Shown here piece after piece: positions 11,656 through 22,646 of a DNA stretch of 64,000 nucleotides. Where the stretch lies: NCBI GenBank assembly GCA_963966185.1, contig CAWZYM010000027.1:77501-141500 (forward strand). The letters run 5' to 3'. The number at the start of each line of letters is the position of its first letter. Position 1 is the stretch's first letter. Source of the stretch: Rhabditoides inermis (lineage: Eukaryota; Nematoda; Chromadorea; Rhabditida; Rhabditidae). A model generated the notes under the pieces. The model made no database searches. It was given only the letters and a program-made list of their open reading frames with translations, and was not told the DNA's origin. The position numbers were made by a program, and so were the translations under genes.

Positions 11656-14600
11656 ATGTGCGACGAGCAGCTGACGACGTCTTCGCGTCGAAGCAACAAC
11701 GATGTCCGCCAGCGGCTCATCAGTGAGTTCTATCCCTTTGTTTCTTTTGTTTCGTGAGAGTGTTTCCAATCGCGATCGATATCCTAGACCGTTCTTTAAC
11801 CTGATTGCTCGCCAGACTTGTAAACCCGAATTGGTTTTCCGCACGTAGTTCCCTCATTGTCATACTACTAGTCTCCGCAGAAAACGGGCTTATCACGCGA
11901 GCGTCGCGCTATAGCAATTCGCAATGTGTGCGTTATATTATTCGTTGATCGGATCGCTCATTGCGCGTCCTGCGTACCTCTATTTCTCACTTATTGATCG
12001 ATTACGCTGAATCAAAACTGCCGTAGATAGCAATCACATGCATGATCTCGAGAAATTGGCTGCAGAGCGAAATTTCGAAAGTGGTGATGGACTTAGTTGT
12101 GGCTGGAGGAAGGAAACTGGCTGTGATGTTGTGTGGTGTGGGGATAATTGGAGGTGGAGTGTGGCAAGTAGTGCAAGTGACTGACGGACCCGCGCGGCAA
12201 GCGCCCCTTCGTCTCCCGCCCGTCCCTCACGCACGTTCCCCGCCTGCTTTTATACTGCCCGTTCGCCAGCATACCGGCCCGTGAACCCGGCTTATGCCTC
12301 GGATCGGATAGCGGGATAGCGGGAAGCGGGCGGATCGCGGCGCGCAACGAGACAGCCCGCGGCCATCGCTCATCCACCATCACACTCCCACATCAACTTA
12401 CCACACGCATGCGCACAAAAATAGAGACGATCCGCACGCATCGAATCGATATGCACATGGAAGCGCTGCTCGGCAAGTTTGGATTGACAAGGCAGCGGGA
12501 GATGAGCATGTTGCAGACGTGTTCGGCGAGTTTGACAAGTTCCACGAGACGGTGTCGTCTGTGACTGTGAGTGGAGGGTCGACGGCGACGCTGCATGGGG
12601 TGGTGGCGGGGGGAGCGAGCGAGCGCTCGGCAGCCTCCTCGGCCGCCACTCCCTCGTCCACAGTCCGCGACAGGGACAGGGACACTCGCTCCCCCGCCGC
12701 TCCCCACACACACACGCTCCTCCAGGTGGGCATATCAAGGGGGAGTGACGATGACTTGTTTCCTTTCAGAACATGCAGAATCTCGTCGGCTCCTCGCCTC
12801 TTCCTCTTCTCCAGACCTCGCTACCATTTACCGTCAATAAGGTGCGTTTGCTGAAGGATTGAATGGTCATGAGTTCGTGGTATATAATCATTGTGTTGTA
12901 GGACTTTGTGGCGTCTTCTGACCCCTGTTCGTCGTCTCGTTCGGATGAGACGGACGAGATGGCGGGTCGGAAGCGAACGAAGCGACGCGCGCGGCCCGCC
13001 GACGACGACCACGACAGCAGCAGCAACCACTCGTGCGACGCCGCCGCCACCGCCGCCCGCGCCAACAAACGCAGACAGGCAAGCGCTCTTCCCTTCTATT
13101 GTCGATTCATTGCGGGTGTTTGCAGGAGGCGCGCGGTTCGAGTTGGCAGTCGAGCAGCGCGAGTCGCGGCGGCGGACGACGCGGCACACAGGACCACATC
13201 AGGGATCTGTTCGGAGACGACGACGCCGGAAAGGACCCGCCCGACAAGCGAGCCCCGTCCCCCGCCAACAGAGACGAACTACCCTCCGCATCCAGTATAC
13301 TCGCACTCATCGGAAGAATATCACCCAAGCTCTCCCCTCCACAGAAACCCCGCGACAGGCGGGCAGAGAGGGAGGAGGAGCAGAGGGAGCTAGACAGGAG
13401 ACAGAAGGAGAAGGAGGAACAGAGAGAGGCGGAGAAGAGACTGCGGGAGAAGGAGAAGGAGGAGCAAGAGCGGCGGCAAGCAGAAAAGGAGGAGATGGAG
13501 AAGGAGAGGCGTGTGCGAGAGAAGGAAAAGGAGGAGCAGAAGCAGCGGGCGGCGGAAAAGGAGCGGGAGGAGAGGGAGAGGCGCGAGCAGGCGATGGCTG
13601 CGGCAGCTGCTGCCAAGGAGGCGGAGGAGGAGGAGAGACGGAAGAGGAAGGAAGCGGAGGAGCAGGAGGAGAAGAGGAAGGAGCAGGACAGAGAGCGCAA
13701 GGAGGCCGAACGACGGGACAGGGAGCGGCAGGAGAAGGAGAGGGAGGAGGCTGAACAGCGAGAAAGGCAGGAGAGGAAGGAGGAAAAGTGAGTTCGTATT
13801 TAATATAGTTTTTACAATGTTGTTCAGGCGTCGCCAGCAGCGGGAGGAGGCTGAGAAGGCGCAGCGCCGGCTGGCCGAGGCAGCCGAGAAGGACAGGGAG
13901 AGGGAGAAGGAGCTGAGGGACAAGCACAACAACAACGCCAACAACAAGCTCGACCTCGGCAGGTACGCACTGATCTCATTGTGACTTGTGACCTATGTGC
14001 ATTCACCAGGCTGAGTCCGTCGAAGCTGGCGCTACTGAGCGGTCTGAACGGGGTGTCGAAGAAGGAGAGGGAGAGGGAGGTGAAGCGGGAGCCGAAGGAG
14101 GAGCCGCGCAGTGCGGAGAAGGAGCCGCGGGAGAAGGAGAACGTGGGCAACGGATCGGCGCGGGCAGGCGACGACGAGCCGGAGAGGAAGAAGAAGAAGG
14201 TGGGCGGGTGTGCGGCGGAGGGGGCTGATGGTTGTGTTTGAGCCTGTCCGGGACGAGGCTGGTCGACCGACGTCGATGATCCGCCCCGAGAAACCCAGCC
14301 CCGACGACGTCCCACCCAACAAGCTATCCGACCACTTCCAGGTGTGTTCCTTGTGTTTTCTTGTATTCACTTTATTTTAATGTTATGTTTCAGTCTCTTG
14401 CCAAGAAGAAGAAGCGTCAGGCGGACCAGGAGGCGGTACGTGTGGATTCAATTATTGTAGAATTGCTTGTGATTGTTTTATTGTTTGAGAACGACAAGCT
14501 GATGCGAGTGCTTCTCTACTTTGACAGCACTGTTCACTTCATATTGTCCGCCAGGTTCGTTTTGTTGTTCGCATTTTTTTCCCTTTACAATCTTCTTTTT

Positions 14601-15531
14601 TCAGGTACTTTCCCAATCCCGAAAAGAATAATCAGATTGTGATATTGCGAGACACGGGAGAGATGCTCAAGTGAGTGGAGTCGTTATATTTGTAATTGAT
14701 TGAATGTGAATGGTGTGATTGCAGGCTGGTGACGACTCAGATGTGCAAGAATGTGGCTGCGGACCAGCGACCAGCCTCGCACGCCAAGATCATCCAGATA
14801 GCCCGCTCCCTCTCTGGCAGAGTACAGGCAGTCCTCGCATACCAACAGTACCACCTCAGACAACCCGTGAGTGCAATTAAACAAGGACATTTTATTCTGT
14901 AAATAATAAGTGTATTCAATCATAAATGCGAAATGCTTCTCCCTGACGATGCTTGTTTGTGCAGAACGTGCAGCGCTGGTTCCACGCGCTGCAGCAGTTT
15001 GACTCGCTGGTGGAAGTGATTCCGTCGCCGAGTTCGACCAAGGCAGCCAACGGGGCAGCCTCTCCCTCCTCCCCCGCCAGCAACAACAGCAACAGCCGCG
15101 ACGGACACGCCAACGAGAAGAACCAAATGGTGCGGGAGAGAGGGTCTCATAATTACATGATGTACTTGTATGAGAGAGAATGATGTCTGACGGCAGCGGT
15201 GTTGTAGGTGCGGATGCCCCGCTACGCGTACGAGATGCAGAAGAAGCACATGCGGTCGCTGAACCATCTCATGTTTGCACACATGTTCTGGGACGACGAG
15301 GCGGTTCGCATACAGCGCTCACAGGAGGTTCGTGTCCACTCCTCTCCCCCTCTCTCTCACCCCTTCCCCTTTCAGGTGCAGTCGTTCTTCGCGCACCTGG
15401 ACTCTCTGCTGCCCGCTCCGTTCTCATTGGACGCGTCGTTGGACCGCCTGTGCAGCTACCTCCTCACTGGCACCGGATGGCTGCGATTCGAGTACGACGC
15501 CATCAAGAAGGCGGCCAAGGAGGCCAGGTAG
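11656..15531 (+). CDS. AF4/FMR2 (AFF) family scaffold, super elongation complex
   Basis: Nuclear scaffold related to AFF1/AFF4 and Drosophila lilliputian, which recruits P-TEFb and ELL to drive transcription elongation. Fifteen exons: 11656-11722, 12427-12725, 12770-12841, 12902-13078, 13126-13787, 13828-13962, 14010-14199, 14243-14341, 14394-14435, 14490-14554, 14605-14670, 14725-14866, 14965-15129, 15208-15327, 15376-15531; 818 aa, phases consistent. The middle (about 205-500) is an extremely charged E/R/K coiled region. The last 250 residues match the AFF C-terminal homology domain in layout: ANDKLMRVLLYFDSTVHFIL, then RVQAVLAYQQYHLRQ, a Ser/Asn-rich insert, YEMQKKHMRSLNHLMFAH and the final LCSYLLTGTGWLRFEYDAIK. 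The intron after 13078 starts with GC (CAG|GCAAGC). The N-terminal exons have weak homology, and the exon 2 acceptor (TAGAG|AC) was chosen by phase. Confidence 0.85.
11723..12426 (+). other. First AFF intron
   Basis: This 704-bp intron follows the short first coding exon. It contains a GC-rich stretch (about 12180-12370) with open frames on both strands but no recognisable product. An internal promoter is possible, given the clustering of GC-rich words, but I have no direct sign of one. Confidence 0.4.
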
Positions 15532-16169
15532 CCCTCCACCCACTCTCTCTCCTCCGGTGTTCACCGCCCTCCTCACTCGTTGCTCACTCCTCGCCCCGCC
15601 CTCGCTGGCTCCGCCCCTACCAGAGAACACTGTGATGTCGTGTATACCGGTGCCCACTGACAATTACTCATATCTCCACATGTCTCACACTCTCTCCATG
15701 CAGTATAGAATCCGACCACGTGCGCCACGTCTCCATTTCTCAAAGATTCTTTCACCGTGTGCTTGTTTTTGTATCGGTTTGCACATATTGCTCTCTTTCT
15801 CTCTCTCGTTATTGTTTCGTGTCCATCCACTGCTCTCTCGTTATTGCAACCCACCTGTTATCACAAAATTTCATGTTTATTTTCTATATTATTTACGGTA
15901 TACAAAGTGTACTATTTCTAAATATCGAGATAGATAAAGTCCTTGGGATTACTGGTCGGTGGCACTAGTGCGTTCATTGCGCTTGATTCGCACCGCCTCT
16001 CTGTCGAAATCGGTGTGCCATAAACTTTATTCGCCATTTCAAAACGTGAGTTATTCATATGTGTGGTTTTTGCACGCAGCGATGCATGTGTGTTGAGTGA
16101 GTGTAAGAGAGACTCTCAGTCTCGTCTCTCTCCCGCCCCTCTCACGCATCCCACATATCCCAGCCGATC
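15532..16169 (+). other. Gap between AFF and aquaporin genes
   Basis: About 640 bp between two genes on the same strand, made of the AFF 3'UTR and the aquaporin upstream region. Pyrimidine-rich; no coding sequence recognised. Confidence 0.4.
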
Positions 16170-17582
16170 ATGCGAGTGTGGGTCGCCTCCCTCCTATTCT
16201 ACTCGTTCGTTTTCGCCGTATGCGAGCTGCTCAGGTGGTTTCTTCCGTTTTTGGATTGGTGGTCCATGATCCGTTCCAGATTCGTGATCGTTCGGCTGGT
16301 TCCGAAGAGACGTCGGCTGACCACTCAGCTGCTGCTTGAGGTTGGGTCTTTGATCTAATCAATACATGTCTCTTCCCGCTCTCGCCTTCCGTTTCCGTGT
16401 TCCCTTCACATGTGCGCTGCTCGTCGTCCTTTTATTCGTTTATCTCACCGCTATCTCTCTTGTTTGATTGGCGCGTTGCAAGGCTCTATCGCAATCTATC
16501 AGTGCAAACATCACTCGGAATTGTCGCCGCCGCTGTTTTGGCACTGCCCCTATACTAATCCAATCATCTTTCGGGCACTCGTCAAACGAGAGAGCGTTGA
16601 AAAGTGAATGAAAGGGAAGTGCAGCCTAGGTAGCGAGTTTGTCTCATCTCACTCTCAGCCCTGCGCGACATAAGAACAATCATCACATGCGTCTGACAGC
16701 TATAGATAGCGACGTGCATCGCTAATCGCACACGACACGTAGACGTCATTAATTTTGAACGATGTTTGTCGATAAGAGTAGAGTGGGAAAAGTTGCTGGA
16801 TTACCCACAAAAATCCAACTGGAACGACTTGTTGTTGTGGTCGGCACGGCACTTTAAAAAAAGTAGTTGAAAGTTCTGAGAGAAAGACATTGCGACTGAT
16901 AAAAAAGGATAATAGAACGGAAAAGTTTTTTTTCAGTTTGTGGGCACGCTACAGATATGCACTCCAATGTTCGATGTCGGCACTATCCTCGAGGCGTACG
17001 GAATGACGGGCATCTTCATTGAGATCACGGCGAGTCGCTTCTCTCCCCTCTCTCTCCCCTCTCTCTTCCCTCTTTCTCCTCTCTCTCTCCTCTCTCTCTC
17101 CTCTATCTCTACCCCCTCTCTCCATCCTCTCTCTCTCCTCTCTTTCCCCTCTCCTTTTCTTTCTCTCTCCCCTCTCCTTCCCCCTCCCCTCTCTCTCTTT
17201 CTCTCTCTCTCTCCACCCTCCCTCTTGCAGCTGATCGAGCTGGCGAACTGCTACTGGCAGCGCGACGCCGTCGCCCATCCCTGTCCCATCGTGAGTCATA
17301 TAGCCATACATAACATGGTTCAAACGCCTTGAACACTACCACCAACCCTCCTTGACTGCAGCTGACGACGTGCTACCGGCGGGGCAAGTGGCTGCGCCCC
17401 GCCATCTACGTCTTCGTCGCTCAGATGGCCGCAGCCTATCTCAGGTACGAGGGAGGGAGGGGGTGAGTCAAATGTTCCCCCTCCTGCAGCTTCCGTCTGG
17501 CGCGCGTGTTCTGGAGGTTCGGCGTCCATCCGAGGCATCTCGAGATGCTCGCCGGAGAGACGTGTGTCGCCGATCTCACTGT

Positions 17583-17629
<47 letters not shown>

Positions 17630-17935
17630 CATCTCCCTCTCCATCCCCCTTCAGGTCGCTCTCACCACGGGTGCTCTGATCGAAGGCGCGGCCGTGTTCA
17701 TCGCCAAGGCAGTGGAGAAGGCCGTGTCGGCGCAATACAGCGACTTCTGGACGCCCGCCCTTCTCAACTCGTCCTTCTCGGGCGTCCTCTGCACCCTCGG
17801 CATCAACTACACCGGCATGTACGCCAACCCCGTCGTCGCCTGGGCATGCACATTCAACTGCGACGGGGTGTCCCATCTGGGACACCTGGCAGTCTACTGG
17901 GCCAGTCCCCTTATTGCGTGGTGAGTGCGAGAGGG

Positions 17936-17980
<45 letters not shown>

Positions 17981-18722
17981 GAGAGAGAGAAGAGACAGAG
18001 AGAGAGAGAGAGAGAGACAGAGAGAGACAGAGAGAGGGGGGAGGGAGAGAAGAGAGAGAGAATGTGTTGCAGGTATCTTGCCGAGGCGGTGTTCGGTGAG
18101 GAGGAGGCGGGAGAGTGCGTGGCAGATGAGATAGCCGAGATCAACGCGACAGATGGAAAGAAGGTGGGCAGGGACACAACACACTATGCAAATATACATT
18201 CAGACTGACGCCGTCACTCCCGACGACCCGCAGTCGAAGGAAGACGAGGAGAAGGAGAAGAAGGAGAAGGCAGAAGAGAAGCGGGCGAAGGAGGAGAAGG
18301 AGAAAAGGGAGGAGCAAGAAGAAAAGGAGCGCAAGGAGAAGGAAGAGCGGGAAAATAAGGAGACAGAAGAAAAGGAGCGTAAAGAGAAGGAAGATAGGGA
18401 AAAGAAAGAGAAGGAAGAGAAAGAGCTCAAGGAGAGGGAAGAGCGGGCTAAGAAGGAGCAGGATGAGAAGGAGAGGCGGGAGAAAGAAGATCGAGAAAGA
18501 AAGGAGCAGGAGGAGCAGGAGAAAGAGGAGGAGCCGGAGACGCACGTCGAGATCCCGGTCATCTTCGACGACGCGCCTCCGCATTCTCGGCTGCGCACCC
18601 CCTCGCCCGCCTCCCGGTTCACACTGTCCATGCCCGCCCGATCTGTCACCGACCACGTAGAAGACGAGGAAGAAGAAGAAGAGGAGGTGGACGACCCCGA
18701 ATTCGAGGACGATGAGGAGTAG
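16170..18722 (+). CDS. AQP11/12-type aquaporin with K/E-rich cytoplasmic tail
   Basis: Predicted water or small-solute channel of the unorthodox (AQP11/12-like) branch, which includes several nematode aquaporins. Eight exons: 16170-16340, 16937-17029, 17231-17290, 17362-17444, 17490-17580, 17655-17920, 18073-18163, 18204-18722; 457 aa. Hydrophobic segments occur throughout residues 1-260. The first pore box is unusual, AHPCPI (H104-P105-C106) instead of NPA, as expected for a branch where this box drifts. The second box is GMYANPVVAW (N224-P225-V226). TM6 reads HLAVYWASPLIAWYLAEA, like the HWVYWVGP segment of classical aquaporins. After about residue 285 comes a tail of some 170 residues, first Lys/Glu repeats and then an acidic end; it is encoded by one exon. 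The intron after 17029 begins with GC. Three introns are almost pure (CT)n or (GA)n. Confidence 0.85.
16341..16936 (+). other. First aquaporin intron
   Basis: The 596-bp intron begins GTTGGG and ends TTTTTTTCAG. No exon or RNA gene recognised inside. Confidence 0.5.
17938..18062. repeat. (GA)n-rich tract in aquaporin intron 6
   Basis: Nearly the whole intron 17921-18072 consists of GA repeats with interruptions. Other introns of the gene carry (CT)n on the same strand (17037-17222 and 17581-17635), so the orientation is not fixed even within one gene. Confidence 0.9.
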
Positions 18723-18782
18723 ACTACCGGTTGCCATGCTTCACCAACTCGCTCCTTACACATTGCTCAATAACATTTGTAT

Positions 18783-18788
18783 AATAAA
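18783..18788 (+). terminator. Poly(A) signal AATAAA for the aquaporin gene
   Basis: AATAAA lies about 60 nt after the aquaporin stop. The neighbouring RAD51 paralogue on the other strand stops at 18822, so the two 3' ends nearly touch. Confidence 0.65.
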
Positions 18789-18821
18789 CTTCGATTCATA
18801 TGTGACAAGTACAGCCAGAGA

Positions 18822-19912
18822 TCATAATGCTCCCACTTCTCGCAGTCCGGTGTCGGTGACTCGCAGCGTGCACCCGACGCGCGCCCGCAGCTTGCCCTCC
18901 TGGTTGGCTCTGCGAAGACACTCGCCGTCCACGAGACACACACTACGCACAGACCCTCCCTCCCGGCACAGCCATATTCGACGAGAGATGCCTGCAAGGA
19001 GAGGGATAGGAGGAGTCAGTATCTCTGCGAAGGGAGATTCGAACAGAGTCATGGATAGAGAGAAAGGGAGAAAGAGAAAGAGAGAGAGATAGAGAGATGC
19101 GCACTGTTGATCCAGGTGAATCCGAGTGCGGGTGTGGGATAGCCTCTCCAGTGCACGGTGTGGTTGACAGTGAGCACGGCGGCCCCCTGTCGGGCGCACG
19201 CTGCCAGCAAGGAGAGGGCAGTCCGCAGAGGACGCCTGTCGTGTAGCCATGTCGTCCGCTCCAAAGCTCCCGACACACTGTCGACCAACACTAGACGCAC
19301 GTCGCGGCGCTCGATCACTGCCTGAGGGGAAGGGTGGTAGAGAGAGGGGTAGGGAGAGAGAGAGAGGAAGAGGAGATAGAGAGAGAGGAGAGAGCGAAAC
19401 TCACAGAGACAGCAGCGAGTGTGTCGAGCAGATCGTCTTGTCCGGCCACTCGCCGCACCCACACACGAGACAGCAGCGACACGCCGTCCTAGGCAAATGA
19501 GTAGGACAATCCTTACTGTTAGGATTACGATAGAATCTATTACGGCACATCATAATGAATAACAGAGTCGGGTACCTTGTCCGGTGCCTTGTGTCGTATG
19601 GTGTCTAGTAGTTTCTGGGGTCGGAAGGATCCATTCGTGTCCATCCACACCACCACTCCCTCCGACCGAGTGCACACCGCCTCCGCACACAACGCGTAGC
19701 ACAACCGAAACACCACCAGTTACACCTCGAGCCTCCATAGCTACCCCTACCTGTGTCTTTCCCGCCCCAGGTTCGCCGAACAGCTCTGTGAGAGTGGTAG
19801 GTTTGAGCCCGCCCCGTATGAGTGAGTCGAGAGAGGGCAGGCCGGTGGCTAGCCGGTACGCGCCGCCCACTCTGTCCAACGCAGCCAGGCCAGACTCACT
19901 CGCGTAGCTCAT
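18822..19912 (-). CDS. rfs-1: RAD51 paralogue (RecA-fold ATPase, RFS-1/RAD51D-like)
   Basis: Homologous-recombination factor that remodels RAD51 filaments. Exons (minus): 19751-19912, 19576-19704, 19405-19488, 19105-19321, 18822-18991; 253 aa, close to C. elegans RFS-1. Visible motifs: the lead-in TGLPSLDSLIRGGLKPTTLTEL; Walker A GEPGAGKTQ (46-54); a DTNGSF strand; Walker B RLVLVDS (about 134-140); and the end VTDTGLREVGAL, as in RecA-fold proteins. The exon 1/exon 2 junction is abnormal. Exon 2 must start TTG TGC TAC (LCYALCAEAV) to continue the fold in phase 0, but the two bases before it read GG (TTTCGG|TTG), where AG is required. No AG in the 46-bp intron gives an open frame. Either a noncanonical acceptor, a sequence error or a damaged allele explains this. 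Which vertebrate paralogue it matches cannot be decided by eye. Confidence 0.85.
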
Positions 19913-20025
19913 CGCATCACTACAGGATCAATAGGTTTCCAGCCTTCAACTCAAACAGATAAGATTCGCTCTGTTCCACAACAGTTTACACCATCGACAC
20001 GCACAAAACGCGAAAGCGCGACGCA

Positions 20026-20031
20026 TTTATT
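20026..20031 (-). terminator. Poly(A) signal AATAAA for MOB4
   Basis: The plus strand reads TTTATT, i.e. AATAAA on the minus strand, about 80 nt past the MOB4 stop. Confidence 0.6.
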
Positions 20032-20108
20032 CAAACATGTAGTAACATAAAAAGTAAATTGTACAGATCTCGCAAAAATATATTATACACGCGTGGAAAG
20101 TCATGTGG

Positions 20109-21055
20109 CTAGGAGGCGTTCTGTGAGGGGAGCATGGGCACGATGAGGTGCTCGGCACTCATCAGACCGTACTTGGTGACGAACAGGGTGAAGCGGCGGC
20201 ACAGGTGCGTCTCCCGCTCGAAGTCGTCGAACAGCGGCCGATGGTGGAAGTAGGCGTGCGAGAAGATGCGGTACACACGACGGCAGATCGAGCCCAGCTT
20301 AGAGATCGACGACTCCTATACACAAACTTTTCTAATGCGCAAAACAATAATATTGACAATACCAACAGCACACCTTGATGGAGACGCGGGAGGGGAAGTA
20401 TTTGTTGTTGTTGAGTAGGGAGGCGGCGCTGTCGAGTGTGTGTCGGGTGTAGTCGATGGCCGAGCACTCCTTGGGGTTCTTGTGCGCCGCGCACAGGAAG
20501 ATCCACTGCTCCGTCGCCGTCATCTGCACACACATCTCCGGAACGCACTCGTCCTGCAACGCCCACACATATTAGTGAAGCTTCAGATAGACACAAAAAC
20601 ACAAATCACTTAAAAAATATGCACAATACATTATACAAACAATACAACGCGTACCTGTAGGAGAAGAGCGAGTGCGTTCAGTTGGAGGCAGAACTGCCGG
20701 AGATGCTCATACTTCCACACACCCTCGTCCAAATCGGCCGGCGGAGACAGAATAGCATCGCAGTCCGATGCGTCCATACGGATCTGGACATCGCACACTC
20801 ATATAAAACACATCATGCAAAGAAAAACAAACAACAATAAACGAACTAACATACCGTTTGCTGGATGAGCTGCTGCACGTTGAGCGTTGTGTCCATCTCG
20901 TCGAAGAGCTGAGCGCTCCATGCACACCAATCCTGTACAATCAAATGTTAAAACTTGGAAAAATTACAGTAATAATGAGAAAAAAAACCAACCGCTCTTT
21001 TTGTTCCAGGGTCGTTCCGCCGAACAATCCTCTGTTGCTCCACAATGGCCGTCAT
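20109..21055 (-). CDS. mob-4: MOB4/phocein, STRIPAK complex subunit
   Basis: MOB-family adaptor that binds striatin in the STRIPAK phosphatase-kinase complex and opposes Hippo signalling. Exons (minus): 20993-21055, 20855-20932, 20655-20783, 20374-20553, 20109-20315; every junction is phase 0, 218 aa. The protein is very similar to human phocein as I know it: [20 protein letters not shown], then [45 protein letters not shown] and [12 protein letters not shown]. The zinc site is complete: C93 and C98 (ECVPEMC) with H170 and H175 (HAYFHH). This identifies the phocein subgroup and not the MOB1 kinase activators. The start [19 protein letters not shown] aligns with the family N-terminus. Confidence 0.97.
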
Positions 21056-21371
21056 AAAGCTACAAACACATGGGATTTGGGTGTAAGATAACACATGTAA
21101 GAGTAATAAAGAAACAACAAAACATATGATAAACATCGAAAAAAGTAGATGGAGCGGATCGGAGCGAGAGCGAGAGCGGGCGGGCGGGCGGGCGAGACGG
21201 CTGTAGTGGATTGGCGGCTGGATGGGCGGGGCATATTTGTCATGTGGAAGATGTAGCAAATTATTCATGTAATTTGTATATATTTGTTTATATTTGAATA
21301 ATCTTTCACAAAAACACTGCAATATTTATCTGGACAGTAACAATATCATCTCGTGAATAATGTTCATGTGT
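21056..21371. other. MOB4 upstream region
   Basis: About 315 bp between the MOB4 start and the stop of the next minus-strand gene. It has a tandem GCGGGCGG stretch near 21175-21193 and an AT-rich left part. No gene is seen. Confidence 0.45.
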
Positions 21372-22563
21372 TCAGTCTTGGTTCTCCTTGTCACTGCGGC
21401 GACTGTACTTGGGCATGGTAGAGAAAAGGCACGGCACATAGCCCCTGATCTGAAACGAGAGGGTCAGAACGATGCAGAATTCGTTTTTAGCCATTTATAT
21501 AGGATACCGTCTGCTTGACGTCCGGAAAGGCGTCCGGGTTCATGAGGATCTCGCGGGCATTCGAATAGGCTTGCTGAAAAAGTAGAGTACGGTAGTTTAA
21601 CTACAGTATCCGTACCGTAGCGACTGCGCCGACTCCGGTGGCGACGGCGCCGATCGCAGCCGTGTTCACAGCGCACGTCGAGTCGGAGTCTGGGAGAGAC
21701 ATGGGCGATTGGAAGAGGATAACTGACTGGTCTCGGACGCCTGCTTGACTGCCTGCTTGACTCCGGCGAGGGGCGAAGGGGCGCTCGGCGGAGCGCGCTT
21801 CACTCCCAGCTCACGCAGCATCTCCACGAACAGGAAGCAGATGCCGTTCTGGAAGACGCACTGTCTGGGAAGTGAGCAGAGTCGCATACCATCTGCTTGG
21901 CCGAGCAGACAAAGTGTCTCTTGGCTGCGAGTGCGCGAGCCATGTCGGCGACCTCCCCCTCTCCCTCCACGAGGTCGGACTTGCTGCGGACAAGGAACAC
22001 CGGGGCAGACATGCGAGGCAGCCACTGCATCGATCGATACACATTCCACCCATACTCGATCGATACCTTGTCAAAGAGCCGCTCCCTCGCTTCGGCGGAG
22101 GTGTCATCGGTGAGAAGGGCAAAGGCGTGGACTCCCTGCAGGTCCGAGGAGCGAGCCTCCCAATCACCCACCTCCACTAGCTGGAAAGAGAGAGAGGAGG
22201 AGGAGGAGGAGGAGGAGGAGAGGGAGAGAGAGAATGAAAGAGAGATATAATGTGAAAGAGATAGAGAGTTGAGAGGGTCGTACCTTGAACATGTACCTGG
22301 TACCATCCTCGTAGTGCACCTTGTGAGTGACCGGATCGACGGGAGTCGCGTCTTCCTCGAATCGACCTTCCGAGAACGCCCGGATCACAGCGCTCTTGCC
22401 CACGCCTAACCGAATATCGATCAATTATTTACGAAATTAGTCAGAAGAGAATGAGAAATAGAGAGAAAGATAGGTGTGAGGAATGGAGGGAGGGAGAGAG
22501 TGTACCAGTCTCCCCGGATATGGCGATGGTGACATGTACAGTCTCTAGTTTCTGGCTGATCAT
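21372..22563 (-). CDS. Divergent Ras-like small GTPase
   Basis: Predicted GTP-binding switch protein. Exons (minus): 22506-22563, 22284-22405, 21890-22180, 21728-21848, 21616-21689, 21508-21573, 21372-21449; 269 aa. G-boxes: P-loop GETGVGKS (17-24); a degenerate G3 segment VEVGDWEARSSD, with DWE where Ras has DTAGQE; G4 VRSKSD replacing NKxD; G5 CSAKQM. The loss of canonical G3 and G4 residues suggests altered nucleotide handling. After the G domain comes a tail of about 100 residues with a hydrophobic Ala/Gly/Val stretch (AAIGAVATGVGAVAT), then ARExLMNPDAFP and a basic end without a CaaX box. I cannot assign it to Rab, Rho or Ras proper. A longer start at 22632 would add 23 hydrophobic residues. 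An intron near 21590 contains an inverted GTACGG/CCGTAC word. Confidence 0.8.
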
Positions 22564-22646
22564 GGCCAGTCGACCGACCGCCCACGCAACCACAACAACA
22601 AATGATGCGACCACGTCATTAATGCGACACAATTGTATGACGGATC

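Noticed and set aside
13307..13947. Long minus-strand ORFs (about 185-206 aa) opposite the AFF coiled-coil exon
   Set aside because: They are mirror images of GAG/AAG-rich codons and read as Leu/Ser/Pro repeats. The plus-strand exon has correct splice sites and phase.
18141..18763. Minus-strand ORFs of nearly 200 aa opposite the aquaporin tail
   Set aside because: Leu/Phe/Ser-rich shadow of the K/E-rich exon; no splice signals or start context, while the plus-strand exon joins the channel in phase.
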